Shown here: one piece after another, positions 28,221 through 36,917 of the stretch
Layout of the letters: every line of letters begins with the position of its first letter
Numbering within the stretch: the first letter of the stretch is position 1
From: Pseudomonadota bacterium
GTDB taxonomy: Bacteria; Pseudomonadota; Gammaproteobacteria; Burkholderiales; Burkholderiaceae_C
Direction: 5' to 3'
Assembly: GCA_021846965.1 (NCBI GenBank)
Contig: JAJZWA010000023.1
Coordinates: 1-54,338 of the forward strand
DNA length: 54,338 nt
Position numbers and translations under genes: made by a program
Notes under the pieces: model-generated
The model's input: only the letters and a program-made list of their open reading frames with translations
Told to the model about the DNA's origin: nothing
Database searches by the model: none

Positions 28221-28634
28221 TCAGCGCTGCGGGAGATGGGCCCGCACGTAGCCCCATACCTCGGAGAAGCTGAGCTCGCCGTCACGTCGACGGTCCATGG
28301 CCCGGAAATGCTCGAGCGCGTAGCCCCAGTGCGCTCGCCGGGCTCCCTGCCGGCTCACCCGATGGGTGCGCGGATTCTCCGCGCGATCGAAGTAGCGTCG
28401 CATGTCGCGCTTGATCATGCGCACCATCTGCTCCAGGGTCGGGGGCGGCGTGGTGGTGCCCGGACGATCGGGTGGGGGTTGCACGAAGCCCGCCACCACC
28501 CGCGGATCGAGGGCCGGGGATGCGAGGGCGCACGGCGCGCCGAGCGTCAGGGTGCCCGCTCCCAGCGCCAGCAGGGCGGCGCCCACGTACATGCGCGCGA
28601 CGCCGCGCGGAAACGATCGGAAGGCAGCTTTCAT
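28221..28634 (-). CDS. Small exported protein with one degenerate EF-hand
   Basis: A 137-residue protein with an N-terminal signal sequence (MKAAFRSFPRGVARMYVG, then an Ala/Leu core, cut near ALASPA), so it should be periplasmic or surface-located. A Pro/Thr-rich linker (about 52-66) leads to a basic helical region and one EF-hand-like loop, D114 to E125 (DRRRDGELSFSE). Positions 1, 5, 6, 9 and 12 suit calcium binding, but position 3 is Arg, so binding may be weak. Its ATG overlaps the stop of the upstream S10 peptidase (ATGA). The close coupling suggests that it partners that secreted peptidase, perhaps as a calcium-dependent stabiliser; this is inference. Confidence 0.8.
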   Translation of the reverse strand: MKAAFRSFPRGVARMYVGAALLALGAGTLTLGAPCALASPALDPRVVAGFVQPPPDRPGTTTPPPTLEQMVRMIKRDMRRYFDRAENPRTHRVSRQGARRAHWGYALEHFRAMDRRRDGELSFSEVWGYVRAHLPQR

Positions 28635-30529
28635 CGGAAGATCCTCGTGGGCTTGTCGGCGGACCAGCTTCCCTTCGCGACACGCGCGTAGTAGTGGTCC
28701 AGCGTGGTCTTGAAGGCATCGTGGGTCACGCGTGTCAGGTACAGCATGTGTCCGCCCGGGTACAGGCGGAACTCCACCTTGCGTCCCAGCCTGGCGCTGT
28801 GCAGGTCCCGCAGGGTCTGGAAGAACGGCGTGATCAGGTCCTGTTCGCCCTGCCCGATCAGCACCGGCAGATGGCCGCCGAGATCGATGGCCTCCATCAG
28901 GTCGCTGACCGACTGCGGCGCATTGCTGAGGTCTCCGTCGTGGTGCCAGTTCCAGTACTGGATCTGCCTCGGGTTGAGCAGTTCATAGGGCGCGACGCTG
29001 TGGTACTGCAGGAAGTCGCTGAAGTACGTGCGCTGCGCGGCCACGATGGCGTTGTCGAAATAGTCCGCGGCCTGGGCGGGCTTCTCCGGCTTGCCGTTGA
29101 AGTTCTCGTAGCCGCCGGCATGCTTCGGCGTCGTCACCATGGCGTCGTAGGGGTCGAGCCGGAAAGGTTCCTGGTCCCATTCCGCGTTCGACAGATGCAG
29201 CGCCGCCGAACCGTAGTCGACGAGATCCATGTTGAACACGCGTGCCCAGTCGGCGGCCTTCAGCCCGCTGGCCCGCGCCATCGCCTGGAACACCTTCTGC
29301 TGACTGGCGGGAAAGTCGGCGGGCACGTAGGGAGGATCGTGGGCCTCGGAGAAGGCGCTGCTTGCCACCGTGGCCTGCCAGGCCCGGGACTCCGGCGCCC
29401 AGGTGGAATGCACGAAGGCCATGTCGCGCCAGGCCTGGCGCGAGGCCTGCGCGACGCTGGCCGCCCGATGGGTCTGCGCATAGTGCGCCATCAGGAAGCC
29501 GGGAATGTCGCCCTCGCAGGACACCGGGGGATTCGTGTAGGCGATGGTGTGCTCCGGCCCGGCTTGCAGGGGACTGCCGGCGCTGATCCAGGCCGTGTCG
29601 CAATTGGACTTGAAGTCCATGATCGGCGAGTTCATGACCACGCCGCTGAGCACCGGCGCGCCCTTGGCCAAGGGGCCCTGCTGTTCCATCAGGCGGGCGA
29701 CGATGGGAGTGCGAATGCCTCCGTAGGACTCGCCGTACACGAATTTGGGCGACATCCGGCGATGATTGGCCTGCAGCCACGCGTCGATGAAATCCAGCAC
29801 CGAATGGGCGTCGGAATCGACGCCTGCGAAGGACTGGTTGGTCTTCGGGGCCACCGCCTCGGACAGCCCGGTGCCCACCGGATCGACGAACACCATGTCG
29901 GTGTCGCCGAGCAGGGTGTCGGGATTGTCCGCAAGCTTGAGCCGCGGTGGCCTGCCGAGCGCGGACTTCGGCACGTTGGCCTCGTCGAGGCGCAGGGTGC
30001 GCGGTCCCCAGGCCCCCAGTTCCAGGTACACGGCCGACGAACCCGGCCCGCCATTCCAGAAGAAGGTCACCGGCCGCTTCGCGGCGGGCTCGCCGTCCAG
30101 GGTGTAGGCGACGTAGAACATCGAGGCCACGACCTTGCCGGTCTTGCGCGAACGCACCAGCAGGTGGCCTGCGGTCGCGGTGTAGGAGCGCTCGCGCCCC
30201 TGCAGCATCATGGTGTGGTGCGTGACGGCCGCACCCGCATGGGCGAATGCCGGCGGCAGCGACGCGCCGGCGCGCATCTCGTAGGCCACGGGGTCGTTGT
30301 AGGCGTGGTTGGCCGTGGCGCGCGGGCTCGAGCCTCCTCCACCACAGGCGCTGAGCATGCCGGCGGCGGCGATGACGGCGCACCAGCGCCAGGCAGGGAT
30401 GCCGGGCACCGGGCCTGGCCGGCGGGACCTGGACAAGCGATGGAGGGGAACAAGCGGCGGTGCGCCATGATGGAATCTGGGCATGTTCGATCGGGGTCTG
30501 GGGGTATCGAGAACGCCATGCGGGTGCAT
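28631..30529 (-). CDS. S10 family serine carboxypeptidase, lipoprotein (paralogue 1)
   Basis: A 632-residue alpha/beta-hydrolase peptidase. A signal sequence ends in a lipobox (GMLSAC, Cys62), predicting an outer-membrane or periplasmic lipoprotein. Catalytic residues are S268 (GESYGG), D564 (GEQDLITPF) and H594 (PGGHMLYL). The oxyanion/carboxylate-binding motif is FFWNGGPGSSAVY, where the usual Cys after PG is replaced by Ser. S10 enzymes remove C-terminal amino acids and work best in acid. The ATG at 30529 has a G-run upstream; ATG 30484 is an equally possible start. It is coupled to the EF-hand gene downstream. Two more paralogues follow upstream of it on the same strand. Confidence 0.88.
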   Translation of the reverse strand: MHPHGVLDTPRPRSNMPRFHHGAPPLVPLHRLSRSRRPGPVPGIPAWRWCAVIAAAGMLSACGGGGSSPRATANHAYNDPVAYEMRAGASLPPAFAHAGAAVTHHTMMLQGRERSYTATAGHLLVRSRKTGKVVASMFYVAYTLDGEPAAKRPVTFFWNGGPGSSAVYLELGAWGPRTLRLDEANVPKSALGRPPRLKLADNPDTLLGDTDMVFVDPVGTGLSEAVAPKTNQSFAGVDSDAHSVLDFIDAWLQANHRRMSPKFVYGESYGGIRTPIVARLMEQQGPLAKGAPVLSGVVMNSPIMDFKSNCDTAWISAGSPLQAGPEHTIAYTNPPVSCEGDIPGFLMAHYAQTHRAASVAQASRQAWRDMAFVHSTWAPESRAWQATVASSAFSEAHDPPYVPADFPASQQKVFQAMARASGLKAADWARVFNMDLVDYGSAALHLSNAEWDQEPFRLDPYDAMVTTPKHAGGYENFNGKPEKPAQAADYFDNAIVAAQRTYFSDFLQYHSVAPYELLNPRQIQYWNWHHDGDLSNAPQSVSDLMEAIDLGGHLPVLIGQGEQDLITPFFQTLRDLHSARLGRKVEFRLYPGGHMLYLTRVTHDAFKTTLDHYYARVAKGSWSADKPTRIFR

Positions 30530-30666
30530 GGCACCATCCCCCCGAACTCTCCGACCCGCGCGATGCCGAGCGCGGGTTCATCCACCAAGACTAGGCGAGG
30601 AAATGCCCCATGACCGAGGATTCGAGCCTGGCTAAGCGACGCCTAACGACCTTTTGAATGCAGGGC

Positions 30667-32403
30667 TCAGCGCGCCCGCGCCTGCGCGTAGTACCGATCC
30701 AGGCGCGCCTTCAGCCAGGCATGCGAGGGCCGCGTCAGGTACACCATGTGCCCGCCCGGAAACAGGGACACCGGCACCCTCGAGGCCAGGCCTGCCGCGC
30801 GAAGGTCGCGCAGGGTCTGGTAGAAGGGAGCGGCCGTGTCCTGCTCGCCATGGGTGATGAGCACCCGCAAGTCGGGGTTCAAGGCGATCGCCTCGTACAG
30901 ATCGGACACCGACTGCGGATGATTGCTGTGGTCGCTGCCGTGGTGCCAGTCCCAGTGCCGGGGCCAGCGCGACACCACGTAGGGACTCGGGTCGCGGTAT
31001 TGCAGGAAGTGGGTCGTGAAGCCCTGCTGCGCCCGCAGCAGGCTGGCGTTCAGGTAGTCCGCTCCCGTGACCCAGCGCTCCCAGTGTCCATTGGGTGTGA
31101 CGTAGCCGCTCAGGCGCGCCGGCAGCCGCACCATGGCGTCGTAGCGGTCCACGCGCGACCAGCTCACGTCCCACTGCGCGGCATCCAGGCCCAGCAGCGC
31201 CGAGTCGAAATCCGGCACGTTCATGTTGAAGTCGCGCGCCCACGCGGAGGGGCGGATGCCGGTGGCGAGTCCCATGCGTCGGAACACCCTTTGCTGGCGG
31301 TCCGGAAAATCCCGCAGCAGGTAGGGCGGGCGTGACCCCAGGGCCGCCAGCGTCGCACGGTAGGAGCGCCACTCGGGCTTCCAGGAGCGCCGCGTGAGCG
31401 CGATGGCTTCGCGCGCGGCGCTCCGGTCCTGCGCCAGGCTCGCATCGGGATGCTCCTGCGCATAGTGCACCATCATGTAGGTGGGCACGAAGCCCTCGCA
31501 ACTCACCGGCGGCCGGGTGAAGGCGATGTCCCCATCCGGCAGGCGCACCGAGGGGTTCCTCTGCTCGTACCAGCGCATGTAGCAATTGGTCTTGTAGTCC
31601 ATGATCGGGGAATTCATGATCACCCCGTCGAGCACCGGTGCGCCATGGGCCAGCGGCCCGTACTGTTCCAGCAGGCGCGCCACGATGGGCGTGCGGATGC
31701 CCGCGTAGGACTCGCCGTACAGGTACTTGGGCGACATCGCGCGCCCGTTGTCTCGCACGTAGTCGATGACGAAGTCGCGCATCAGTCGGGCGTCGGCGTC
31801 CACGCCCTCGAAATCGCGGTTGCGGTAGGGGGCGACGGCCTCCGACCAGCCGGTGCCGATGGCGTCGACGAACACCATGTCCGTGTCACCGAGCAGGGTC
31901 TGGCGATTCGGGCGCAGCTCGAAGCGCGGGGAACTCGCCAGTTGCGACATCGGCAGCCGGGCCTCGTCGATGTCCAGGGTCCGCGGGCCCCAGCCGCCCA
32001 GGTCCAGGTAGACGCTGGAGCATCCCGGCCCGCCGTTCCAGAAGAAGGTGAGCGGCCGACGCCGCGGATTCTTTCCGTCCAGGGTGTAGGCCACGTAGTA
32101 CACCGCCGCCTCGACCTGGGCCGGGTCGTCGGGATTGCGCACCAGCAGGTGTCCGGCGGTCGCGGTGTAGCGCAGGCTCCGACCGTCGAGCACCAGGCTG
32201 TGCCGGGTCAGCGCCGCATCCTGCCTGGCTTCGGCCCTGGCCAGGCTGGCGCGTGGCAGCATGTCGTAAGGCACCGGATCGGAGTAGGCCTGGTCCGCGG
32301 CGTGGGCCGGGACCCAGGCGCCCAGGAGCAGGGCCAGCAGGATGGCGGGCGCGTGGATCGAACGATCGGCGCGCATGGCAGGGGGCGTGGTTTCGTGCAG
32401 CAT
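30667..32403 (-). CDS. S10 family serine carboxypeptidase, secreted (paralogue 2)
   Basis: A 578-residue S10 peptidase. The signal peptide (APAILLALLLGAWVPAHA) is cut before ADQAYSD; there is no lipobox Cys, so unlike its two paralogues it should be soluble in the periplasm or secreted. Catalytic S232 (GESYAG), D522 (GEQDTAAPF) and H552 (PGGHMVYL) are intact, with FFWNGGPGCSSVY at the substrate carboxylate site. Shared blocks RYTATAGHLLVR, LLGDTDMVFVD and PIVARLLEQYGP show that it came from duplication with its neighbours. ATG 32403 is chosen as the start nearest the signal peptide; GTG 32490 is an in-frame alternative. A 137-base gap without a gene separates it from paralogue 1. Confidence 0.87.
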   Translation of the reverse strand: MLHETTPPAMRADRSIHAPAILLALLLGAWVPAHAADQAYSDPVPYDMLPRASLARAEARQDAALTRHSLVLDGRSLRYTATAGHLLVRNPDDPAQVEAAVYYVAYTLDGKNPRRRPLTFFWNGGPGCSSVYLDLGGWGPRTLDIDEARLPMSQLASSPRFELRPNRQTLLGDTDMVFVDAIGTGWSEAVAPYRNRDFEGVDADARLMRDFVIDYVRDNGRAMSPKYLYGESYAGIRTPIVARLLEQYGPLAHGAPVLDGVIMNSPIMDYKTNCYMRWYEQRNPSVRLPDGDIAFTRPPVSCEGFVPTYMMVHYAQEHPDASLAQDRSAAREAIALTRRSWKPEWRSYRATLAALGSRPPYLLRDFPDRQQRVFRRMGLATGIRPSAWARDFNMNVPDFDSALLGLDAAQWDVSWSRVDRYDAMVRLPARLSGYVTPNGHWERWVTGADYLNASLLRAQQGFTTHFLQYRDPSPYVVSRWPRHWDWHHGSDHSNHPQSVSDLYEAIALNPDLRVLITHGEQDTAAPFYQTLRDLRAAGLASRVPVSLFPGGHMVYLTRPSHAWLKARLDRYYAQARAR

Positions 32404-32537
32404 GATGAGACCCGGTTGACGGACAAGACCACCGCGGACGCGCGCGGCACCCATCCCCCCTGTGTTCTCGCTGCATGCCCGCCTTCGCACGGCCTGCCTG
32501 CTCTGCTCCCCCGGTGCCGCGCTTCGAGCATTCGACC

Positions 32538-32614
32538 CCGCGCGGTCACGCTCTGAACATAGCGCTCGCCAACGCGGCCTGGAGCGGGTTCACGGCGTCC
32601 TGACGGGCAGATCC
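32538..32614 (-). repeat. Upstream element of S10 paralogue 2 (copy A of a duplicated 77-bp block)
   Basis: These 77 bases match 34717-34793 at 61 positions without gaps. The core GAACATAGCGC and CGCCAACGCGGC is fully conserved. The block begins 135 bases upstream of the paralogue 2 start, almost the same distance as copy B from paralogue 3. It is probably a duplicated promoter or activator site carried along with the gene. The rest of 32404-32699 holds nothing I recognise. Confidence 0.65.
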
Positions 32615-32699
32615 ACCGCGGCAAACGCCTGTCTGCAAGGCGTGCTGGCGCGCTACCCCGCATGCAACGGGCCGCGCATGCAGGCTTGCTCCGGCCGAC

Positions 32700-34580
32700 T
32701 CATGGCTGCAGCTGCGCCAGAAGCGGTCCTGGCAGCGACGGTGCCCAGTCGCCCTGCAGCGCGTCGCGGTAGAAGCCATCCAGGCTTCGCAGGTAGGCAT
32801 CGTGGGCCGCGCGGCTCAGGTAGAGCATGTGCCCGCCGGGATAGAGCCGGAATTCCACCTGGCCCAGCAGCGAGCGCGAGCGCAGGTCGCGCAGGGTCCC
32901 GTAGAACGGCGTCACCAGATCCTGTTCGCCCCCGGTGACCAGCACCGGCAGGCCCGGCCGCAGCCGCAGCGTCCGGGCCAGATCGCCCAGCACCTGCGGC
33001 AGCCTGCTGGTGTCGCTGCCATGCCGCATGCTCCAGTGCGGCAGCGGGAAATGCGTCGGCTCGTAGGGCTGGCTGGCGTGATAGTCGAGAAAGTCCGCCA
33101 TGTAGCGCCGCTGCGCGCGACGGAAGGACGGTTCGGCGTAGTTGGCCGCCGAGGGCGGGGTCTGCGGTGCACCGTCGAAGCCCACGTAGCCGGTGGCGTT
33201 CGCTGGCGCGCGCACCACGGCGTTGTAGCAGTCGATGAGCCGGAAGTTCCAGTCCCAGTCCGCCGGGCCATCGTCGAGCAGCCCCGAACTGAAGTCCACG
33301 TAGTTCATGTTGAAGTCGCGCGACCAGTCCGCGGGGCTCAGCCCGGTGGCTCGAGCCATCACGCCGAACACGGCACGCTGGGCGTAGGGAAACTGCGCGG
33401 GCAGGAATGGCGACTGCTGCCGACTCAGCGCGGGCTCGGCGATGCGACTCAGGTAGGGGGCCAGCGCGGGTTTCCAGGTCTCGCGGGTCAATGCGATGGC
33501 GGCGGCGGCCGCGCGCAGCGATGCCGCCTCGCCGAAACGCGGATGGACCAAGGCATCGTGCACCATGATGTAGCTGGGAATGAAACTCTCGCAACTCGAG
33601 GCGGGCGAGCCGTGGATCAGCCGCCTGTGCGGGCCCTCGACGAAACCCGGCTCTGACTGGATCTCCCAGGTCGACACGCAGTTGGTCTTCGCATCCAGCA
33701 GGGGCGAGGCCAGGATGAGCCCCGACAGGCCCGGCGAACCGCCATGCGCGGGCGCCTGCTGCTCCAGAAGGCGGGCCACGATGGGCACGCGCATGCCACC
33801 GTAGGACTCGCCGTAGAGAAATACCGGAGACGCCGTCCGATGCCGGGCGCGCAGCCAGTCGTCGACGAAGTCGCGGGCGGCGCGAGCATCGGAGTCCACA
33901 CTCCAGAAGTCCCGGTTGCGCCAGGGTGCCACCGCCTCCGACCAGCCGGTGCCGACGGGATCGACGAACACCATGTCGGTATCGCCCAGCAGGCTGTCCC
34001 GGTTCGCCCGCAGGTGGAATCGCGGAGGATGCACGAGATCGGCGGGCCGCAATCCGGCTTCATCGATATCGAGGGTCTGCGGGCCCCAGCCGCCCAGTTG
34101 CAGGTAGATCGCCGAGCAACCCGGGCCCCCGTTCCAGAAAAAGGTCACCGGGCGGCCTGCCGCCGGCGCGCCGTCGAGGGTGTAGGCCACGTAGAACATG
34201 CTGGCCTCGACCCGGCCCGTGCGCCGCGAGCGGACCAGCAAGTGCCCCGCCGTCGCGGTATAGGCGAGCCGGCGCATGCCCAGCACCAGCATGTGGTGGG
34301 TCGTGGCCTGGTTGGCCACGGCCGCCTGGCGTGCCAGCGAGGCATCGGCAAGCATGGAGTACGGCGTGGTGTCGTGCACCGCCGAGTCGCGCAGCCGCGC
34401 GGACGTCCCGCCGCCACCGCAACTGGCGAGACTGGCGAGGCTGGCGATCAGGGCCGCGCGCCAAAGGATCCGCCAAAGAATGCACCACAGGATGCGCGAC
34501 AACGATGCAGGGGAGGCGGGCGCGGCGCTGCGCGCGACGGCGCGCAGGCGCGCCGCCTGGAAGGGAAGCCGGAGGTACAT
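32700..34580 (-). CDS. S10 family serine carboxypeptidase, lipoprotein (paralogue 3)
   Basis: A 626-residue S10 peptidase with a long basic/hydrophobic leader ending in the lipobox LASC (Cys54), followed by a Gly-rich tether. This predicts a lipoprotein. The catalytic triad is S259 (GESYGG), D554 (GEQDLVTPF) and H584 (PGGHMLYL); the substrate-carboxylate motif is FFWNGGPGCSAIY. ATG 34580 is chosen over the in-frame TTG six bases upstream. Closest in layout to paralogue 1 (lipoprotein) but with the Cys-containing WNGGPGC motif of paralogue 2. It has its own upstream region and is separated from the universal stress gene by 272 bases, so it is probably transcribed on its own. Confidence 0.88.
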   Translation of the reverse strand: MYLRLPFQAARLRAVARSAAPASPASLSRILWCILWRILWRAALIASLASLASCGGGGTSARLRDSAVHDTTPYSMLADASLARQAAVANQATTHHMLVLGMRRLAYTATAGHLLVRSRRTGRVEASMFYVAYTLDGAPAAGRPVTFFWNGGPGCSAIYLQLGGWGPQTLDIDEAGLRPADLVHPPRFHLRANRDSLLGDTDMVFVDPVGTGWSEAVAPWRNRDFWSVDSDARAARDFVDDWLRARHRTASPVFLYGESYGGMRVPIVARLLEQQAPAHGGSPGLSGLILASPLLDAKTNCVSTWEIQSEPGFVEGPHRRLIHGSPASSCESFIPSYIMVHDALVHPRFGEAASLRAAAAAIALTRETWKPALAPYLSRIAEPALSRQQSPFLPAQFPYAQRAVFGVMARATGLSPADWSRDFNMNYVDFSSGLLDDGPADWDWNFRLIDCYNAVVRAPANATGYVGFDGAPQTPPSAANYAEPSFRRAQRRYMADFLDYHASQPYEPTHFPLPHWSMRHGSDTSRLPQVLGDLARTLRLRPGLPVLVTGGEQDLVTPFYGTLRDLRSRSLLGQVEFRLYPGGHMLYLSRAAHDAYLRSLDGFYRDALQGDWAPSLPGPLLAQLQP

Positions 34581-34716
34581 GGTCAAGCCAGATCGGGAGG
34601 AGATCCGGCCGCGCTCGCGCGCGGCCCCAACCCCCCTGCACTGTCACCGCCTGCTCACGCACGCGTGGCCTGCTGGCTTGGACCCCCGGTGCCGCCGGTC
34701 GCGCATGCGAGTCATG

Positions 34717-34793
34717 CCGCGCGATCCCGACCGGAACATAGCGCCCGCCAACGCGGCGCGGAGCAGGTTCACAGGAACCTGACGGATGGATCC
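34717..34793 (-). repeat. Upstream element of S10 paralogue 3 (copy B of a duplicated 77-bp block)
   Basis: Copy B of the block described at 32538-32614, located 137 bases before the paralogue 3 start. A GGGCAA...TTGCCC stem just beyond it (about 34798-34817) probably ends the universal stress gene transcript. No further gene is visible in 34581-34852. Confidence 0.65.
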
Positions 34794-34852
34794 GCGTGGG
34801 CAAACGCCCGCTTGCCCCGGGGCCTGCGCCTTGCGGTCTGCCCCGGAGGGAC

Positions 34853-35299
34853 TCAGCCCCCCTGCGCGTCGCCGGGATGCACGAGCAGCACGGCGCAGCG
34901 GCCGTCGCGCGCCACCGCCTCGGCCACGCTGCCCAGCATCAGGTTGCCCACGCCGCTGCGTCCGTGGCTGCCGAGCACGATCAGCTGCGCGCCCCAGCGC
35001 AGGGCCTCGGCGCGGATGGCGTCGCCCACGCGGGGTGCGTGGCGCCCGGTCTCGACGATGGCGGTGCTGACGTCCACGCCGAACTGGGCGGCGCGATTCA
35101 TCCAGTCGTCCAGCAGCAGCCTGGCGTCGTCGCTCATCACGCGGCTCAGGTCGGCCAGCGCCCCTGCCAGCCCGGCCACGTCGACGACGCAGACCATGCG
35201 CAGCGAGGCGTGGAGGGCACGTGCCAGGCCGATGGCGTGCTCGGCGGCTTGCTGGGCGGTGGCGCTGGCGTCCAGCGCGACGAGGATGCGGGAGTACAT
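34853..35299 (-). CDS. Universal stress protein (UspA family)
   Basis: A 148-residue single-domain Usp protein. The N-terminal strand MYSRILVALDASATAQQAAEHA and the C-terminal ATP-binding motif IVLGSHGRSGVGNLMLGSVAEAV (G-2x-G-9x-G-S) are both intact, so it belongs to the nucleotide-binding class. These cytoplasmic proteins help cells survive starvation or lack of oxygen. It is the last gene of a tight minus-strand group phasin-phaB-ppk2-usp (13 bases from ppk2). The group starts from an FNR/Anr-like promoter at 37389-37430, which suits the usual anoxic induction of Usp genes in Burkholderiales. Confidence 0.92.
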   Translation of the reverse strand: MYSRILVALDASATAQQAAEHAIGLARALHASLRMVCVVDVAGLAGALADLSRVMSDDARLLLDDWMNRAAQFGVDVSTAIVETGRHAPRVGDAIRAEALRWGAQLIVLGSHGRSGVGNLMLGSVAEAVARDGRCAVLLVHPGDAQGG

Positions 35300-35312
35300 G
35301 GCGGTCTCGGGT

Positions 35313-36125
35313 TCAGGGGGCGATCCGTCCGGCGCGCAGCGCCTCTTCGGAAAAGGAGAACACCAGGCCGGAGTCGGCGCGCAGCAGCTCGTGGTCCTTG
35401 CCGTGGTATTCGAGATGGCCCAGCAGGTGGCGGATGAGGTCCAGGCGTGCTGCTCGCTTGTCGACCGCGCGCACCACGTACCACGGAGCGTGCAGCGTGT
35501 GGGTACGCGTGAACATGGTGTCGCGCGCGCGGCTGTAGTCCTTCCAGTGCGCCTGCGCGGCCGCGTCGATGGGGCTGAGCTTCCATTGCTTGAGCGGGTC
35601 CCGGCGCCTCGCCTGCAGGCGCCTGCGCTGCTCGTCCCGGTCGATGTCCAGGTAGTACTTGAACAGCCGGACCCCCGAGCGCACCAGCATCTGCTCGAAC
35701 ACCGGCACGGTGTCGAGGAACTCCTCGTATTGCGCCGCGTCGCAAAAGCCCATCACGGGCTCGACCCCTGCCCGGTTGTACCAGCTGCGGTTGAACAGCA
35801 CGAATTCCTGGGCGCTGGGCAGATGCGGCACGTAGCGCTGGAAATACCAGGCGGTGGACTCGCGGTCGGAGGGCTTGCCCAGCGCCACCACCCGCGTCTC
35901 GCGGGGTGAGAGGTGCTCGACGATGCGCTTGATGGTTCCGTCCTTGCCGGCCGCATCGCGTCCTTCGAGGATGAGCAGCAGGCGCTCGTCGTGGACGATG
36001 AGGTGCTTCTGGTACTTGACCAGCTCGATCTGCAGGGCGCGCAGGGTCCTGGCGTAGGAATCCGCCCGCGGCTCGGGCGCGGAGTCATCTCCGGGGGGAT
36101 CCTGGGCCTCGCTTGCCTTGGTCAT
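35313..36125 (-). CDS. ppk2: Polyphosphate kinase 2
   Basis: A 270-residue PPK2-family enzyme that transfers phosphate between polyphosphate and nucleoside diphosphates. Walker A is LEGRDAAGKDG (about 53-63), followed by the basic lid region (DRESTAWYFQRYVPHLP). The Walker B region reads FNRSWYNRAGVEPVMGF. WKLSPIDAAAQAHWKDYSRARD and TPWYVVRA-like blocks (here APWYVVRAVDKRAARL) are typical of class I PPK2. An acidic N-terminal tail of about 25 residues precedes the domain. It lies nine bases after phaB and 13 before usp. Polyphosphate and polyhydroxybutyrate granules are often made together under stress, which suits the grouping. Confidence 0.93.
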   Translation of the reverse strand: MTKASEAQDPPGDDSAPEPRADSYARTLRALQIELVKYQKHLIVHDERLLLILEGRDAAGKDGTIKRIVEHLSPRETRVVALGKPSDRESTAWYFQRYVPHLPSAQEFVLFNRSWYNRAGVEPVMGFCDAAQYEEFLDTVPVFEQMLVRSGVRLFKYYLDIDRDEQRRRLQARRRDPLKQWKLSPIDAAAQAHWKDYSRARDTMFTRTHTLHAPWYVVRAVDKRAARLDLIRHLLGHLEYHGKDHELLRADSGLVFSFSEEALRAGRIAP

Positions 36126-36134
36126 GGCGGGGGT

Positions 36135-36860
36135 TCACAACATGTATTGCCCGCCGTTGACGGCCAGCGTGGCGCCGGTAACGAAGCCGCTGCGATCGTC
36201 GACCAGGAAGGATACCGCGTGCGCGATCTCTTCCGGGCGCCCCAGGCGTCCGGCCGGGATCTGCGCCTTGATGCCCTCGAGCACCGAGGCCTCGATGCCG
36301 GCCAGCATGTCGGTGTCGGTGTAGCCGGGCGCGACCGCGTTGACGGTGATGCCCTTGCGCGCCGACTCCAGCGCCAGCGCCTTGGTGAATCCGATCACAC
36401 CCGCCTTGGCCGCCGAATAGTTGGCTTGCCCCAGCTGCCCCTTCTGGCCGTTGACCGAGGAGATGTTCACGATGCGCCCCCAGCCGCGCGCGCGCATGCC
36501 GTCGATCACCGTGCGGCACATGTGGAACATGGGGTCGAGATCGTCCTGCATGACCTCGCGCCACTGGCGCAGCTCCATGCGGTGCAGCATGGCGTCGCGG
36601 GTCACGCCGGCATTGTTCACCAGCACCTCGATGCCGCCTCCGAGTTCGCGTTCCACCTGCCGCACGCCGGCCTGGCATGCCTCGAAATCGGCCACGTCCC
36701 AGCGGTACGCCGGCAGTCCGCTGTCCCGCCGGAAGGCCTCGGCGGCCGCTTCGTTGCCACGGTAGTTCACGGCCACCCGCAGGCCGTCCGCGGCCAGGCG
36801 ACGTGCGATGGCCGCGCCGATACCGCGCGTGCCTCCGGTGACCAGGGCGATTCTTGGCAT
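36135..36860 (-). CDS. phaB: Acetoacetyl-CoA reductase
   Basis: A 241-residue short-chain dehydrogenase that makes (R)-3-hydroxybutyryl-CoA with NADPH for polyhydroxybutyrate synthesis. The cofactor loop is TGGTRGIG (8-15). The NNAGVTRD strand and the catalytic S135, Y148 and K152 (NISSVNGQKGQLGQANYSAAKAG) are all present. The block VNGQKGQLGQANYSAAKAG and the ending VTGATLAVNGGQYM are characteristic of PhaB rather than of FabG or sugar dehydrogenases. The neighbouring phasin gene 57 bases upstream supports this. No polymerase (phaC) or thiolase (phaA) is in the window. Confidence 0.93.
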   Translation of the reverse strand: MPRIALVTGGTRGIGAAIARRLAADGLRVAVNYRGNEAAAEAFRRDSGLPAYRWDVADFEACQAGVRQVERELGGGIEVLVNNAGVTRDAMLHRMELRQWREVMQDDLDPMFHMCRTVIDGMRARGWGRIVNISSVNGQKGQLGQANYSAAKAGVIGFTKALALESARKGITVNAVAPGYTDTDMLAGIEASVLEGIKAQIPAGRLGRPEEIAHAVSFLVDDRSGFVTGATLAVNGGQYML

Positions 36861-36917
36861 GACGTTCTCCCTGGGCCGCCAGGCCCCGACGTGGCCGGCG
36901 GCCCGCCAGGTTGGGAA

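Noticed and set aside
36135-36860. SDR considered as the missing galactose dehydrogenase
   Set aside because: The active-site block and operon partners (phasin, ppk2) identify it as acetoacetyl-CoA reductase.
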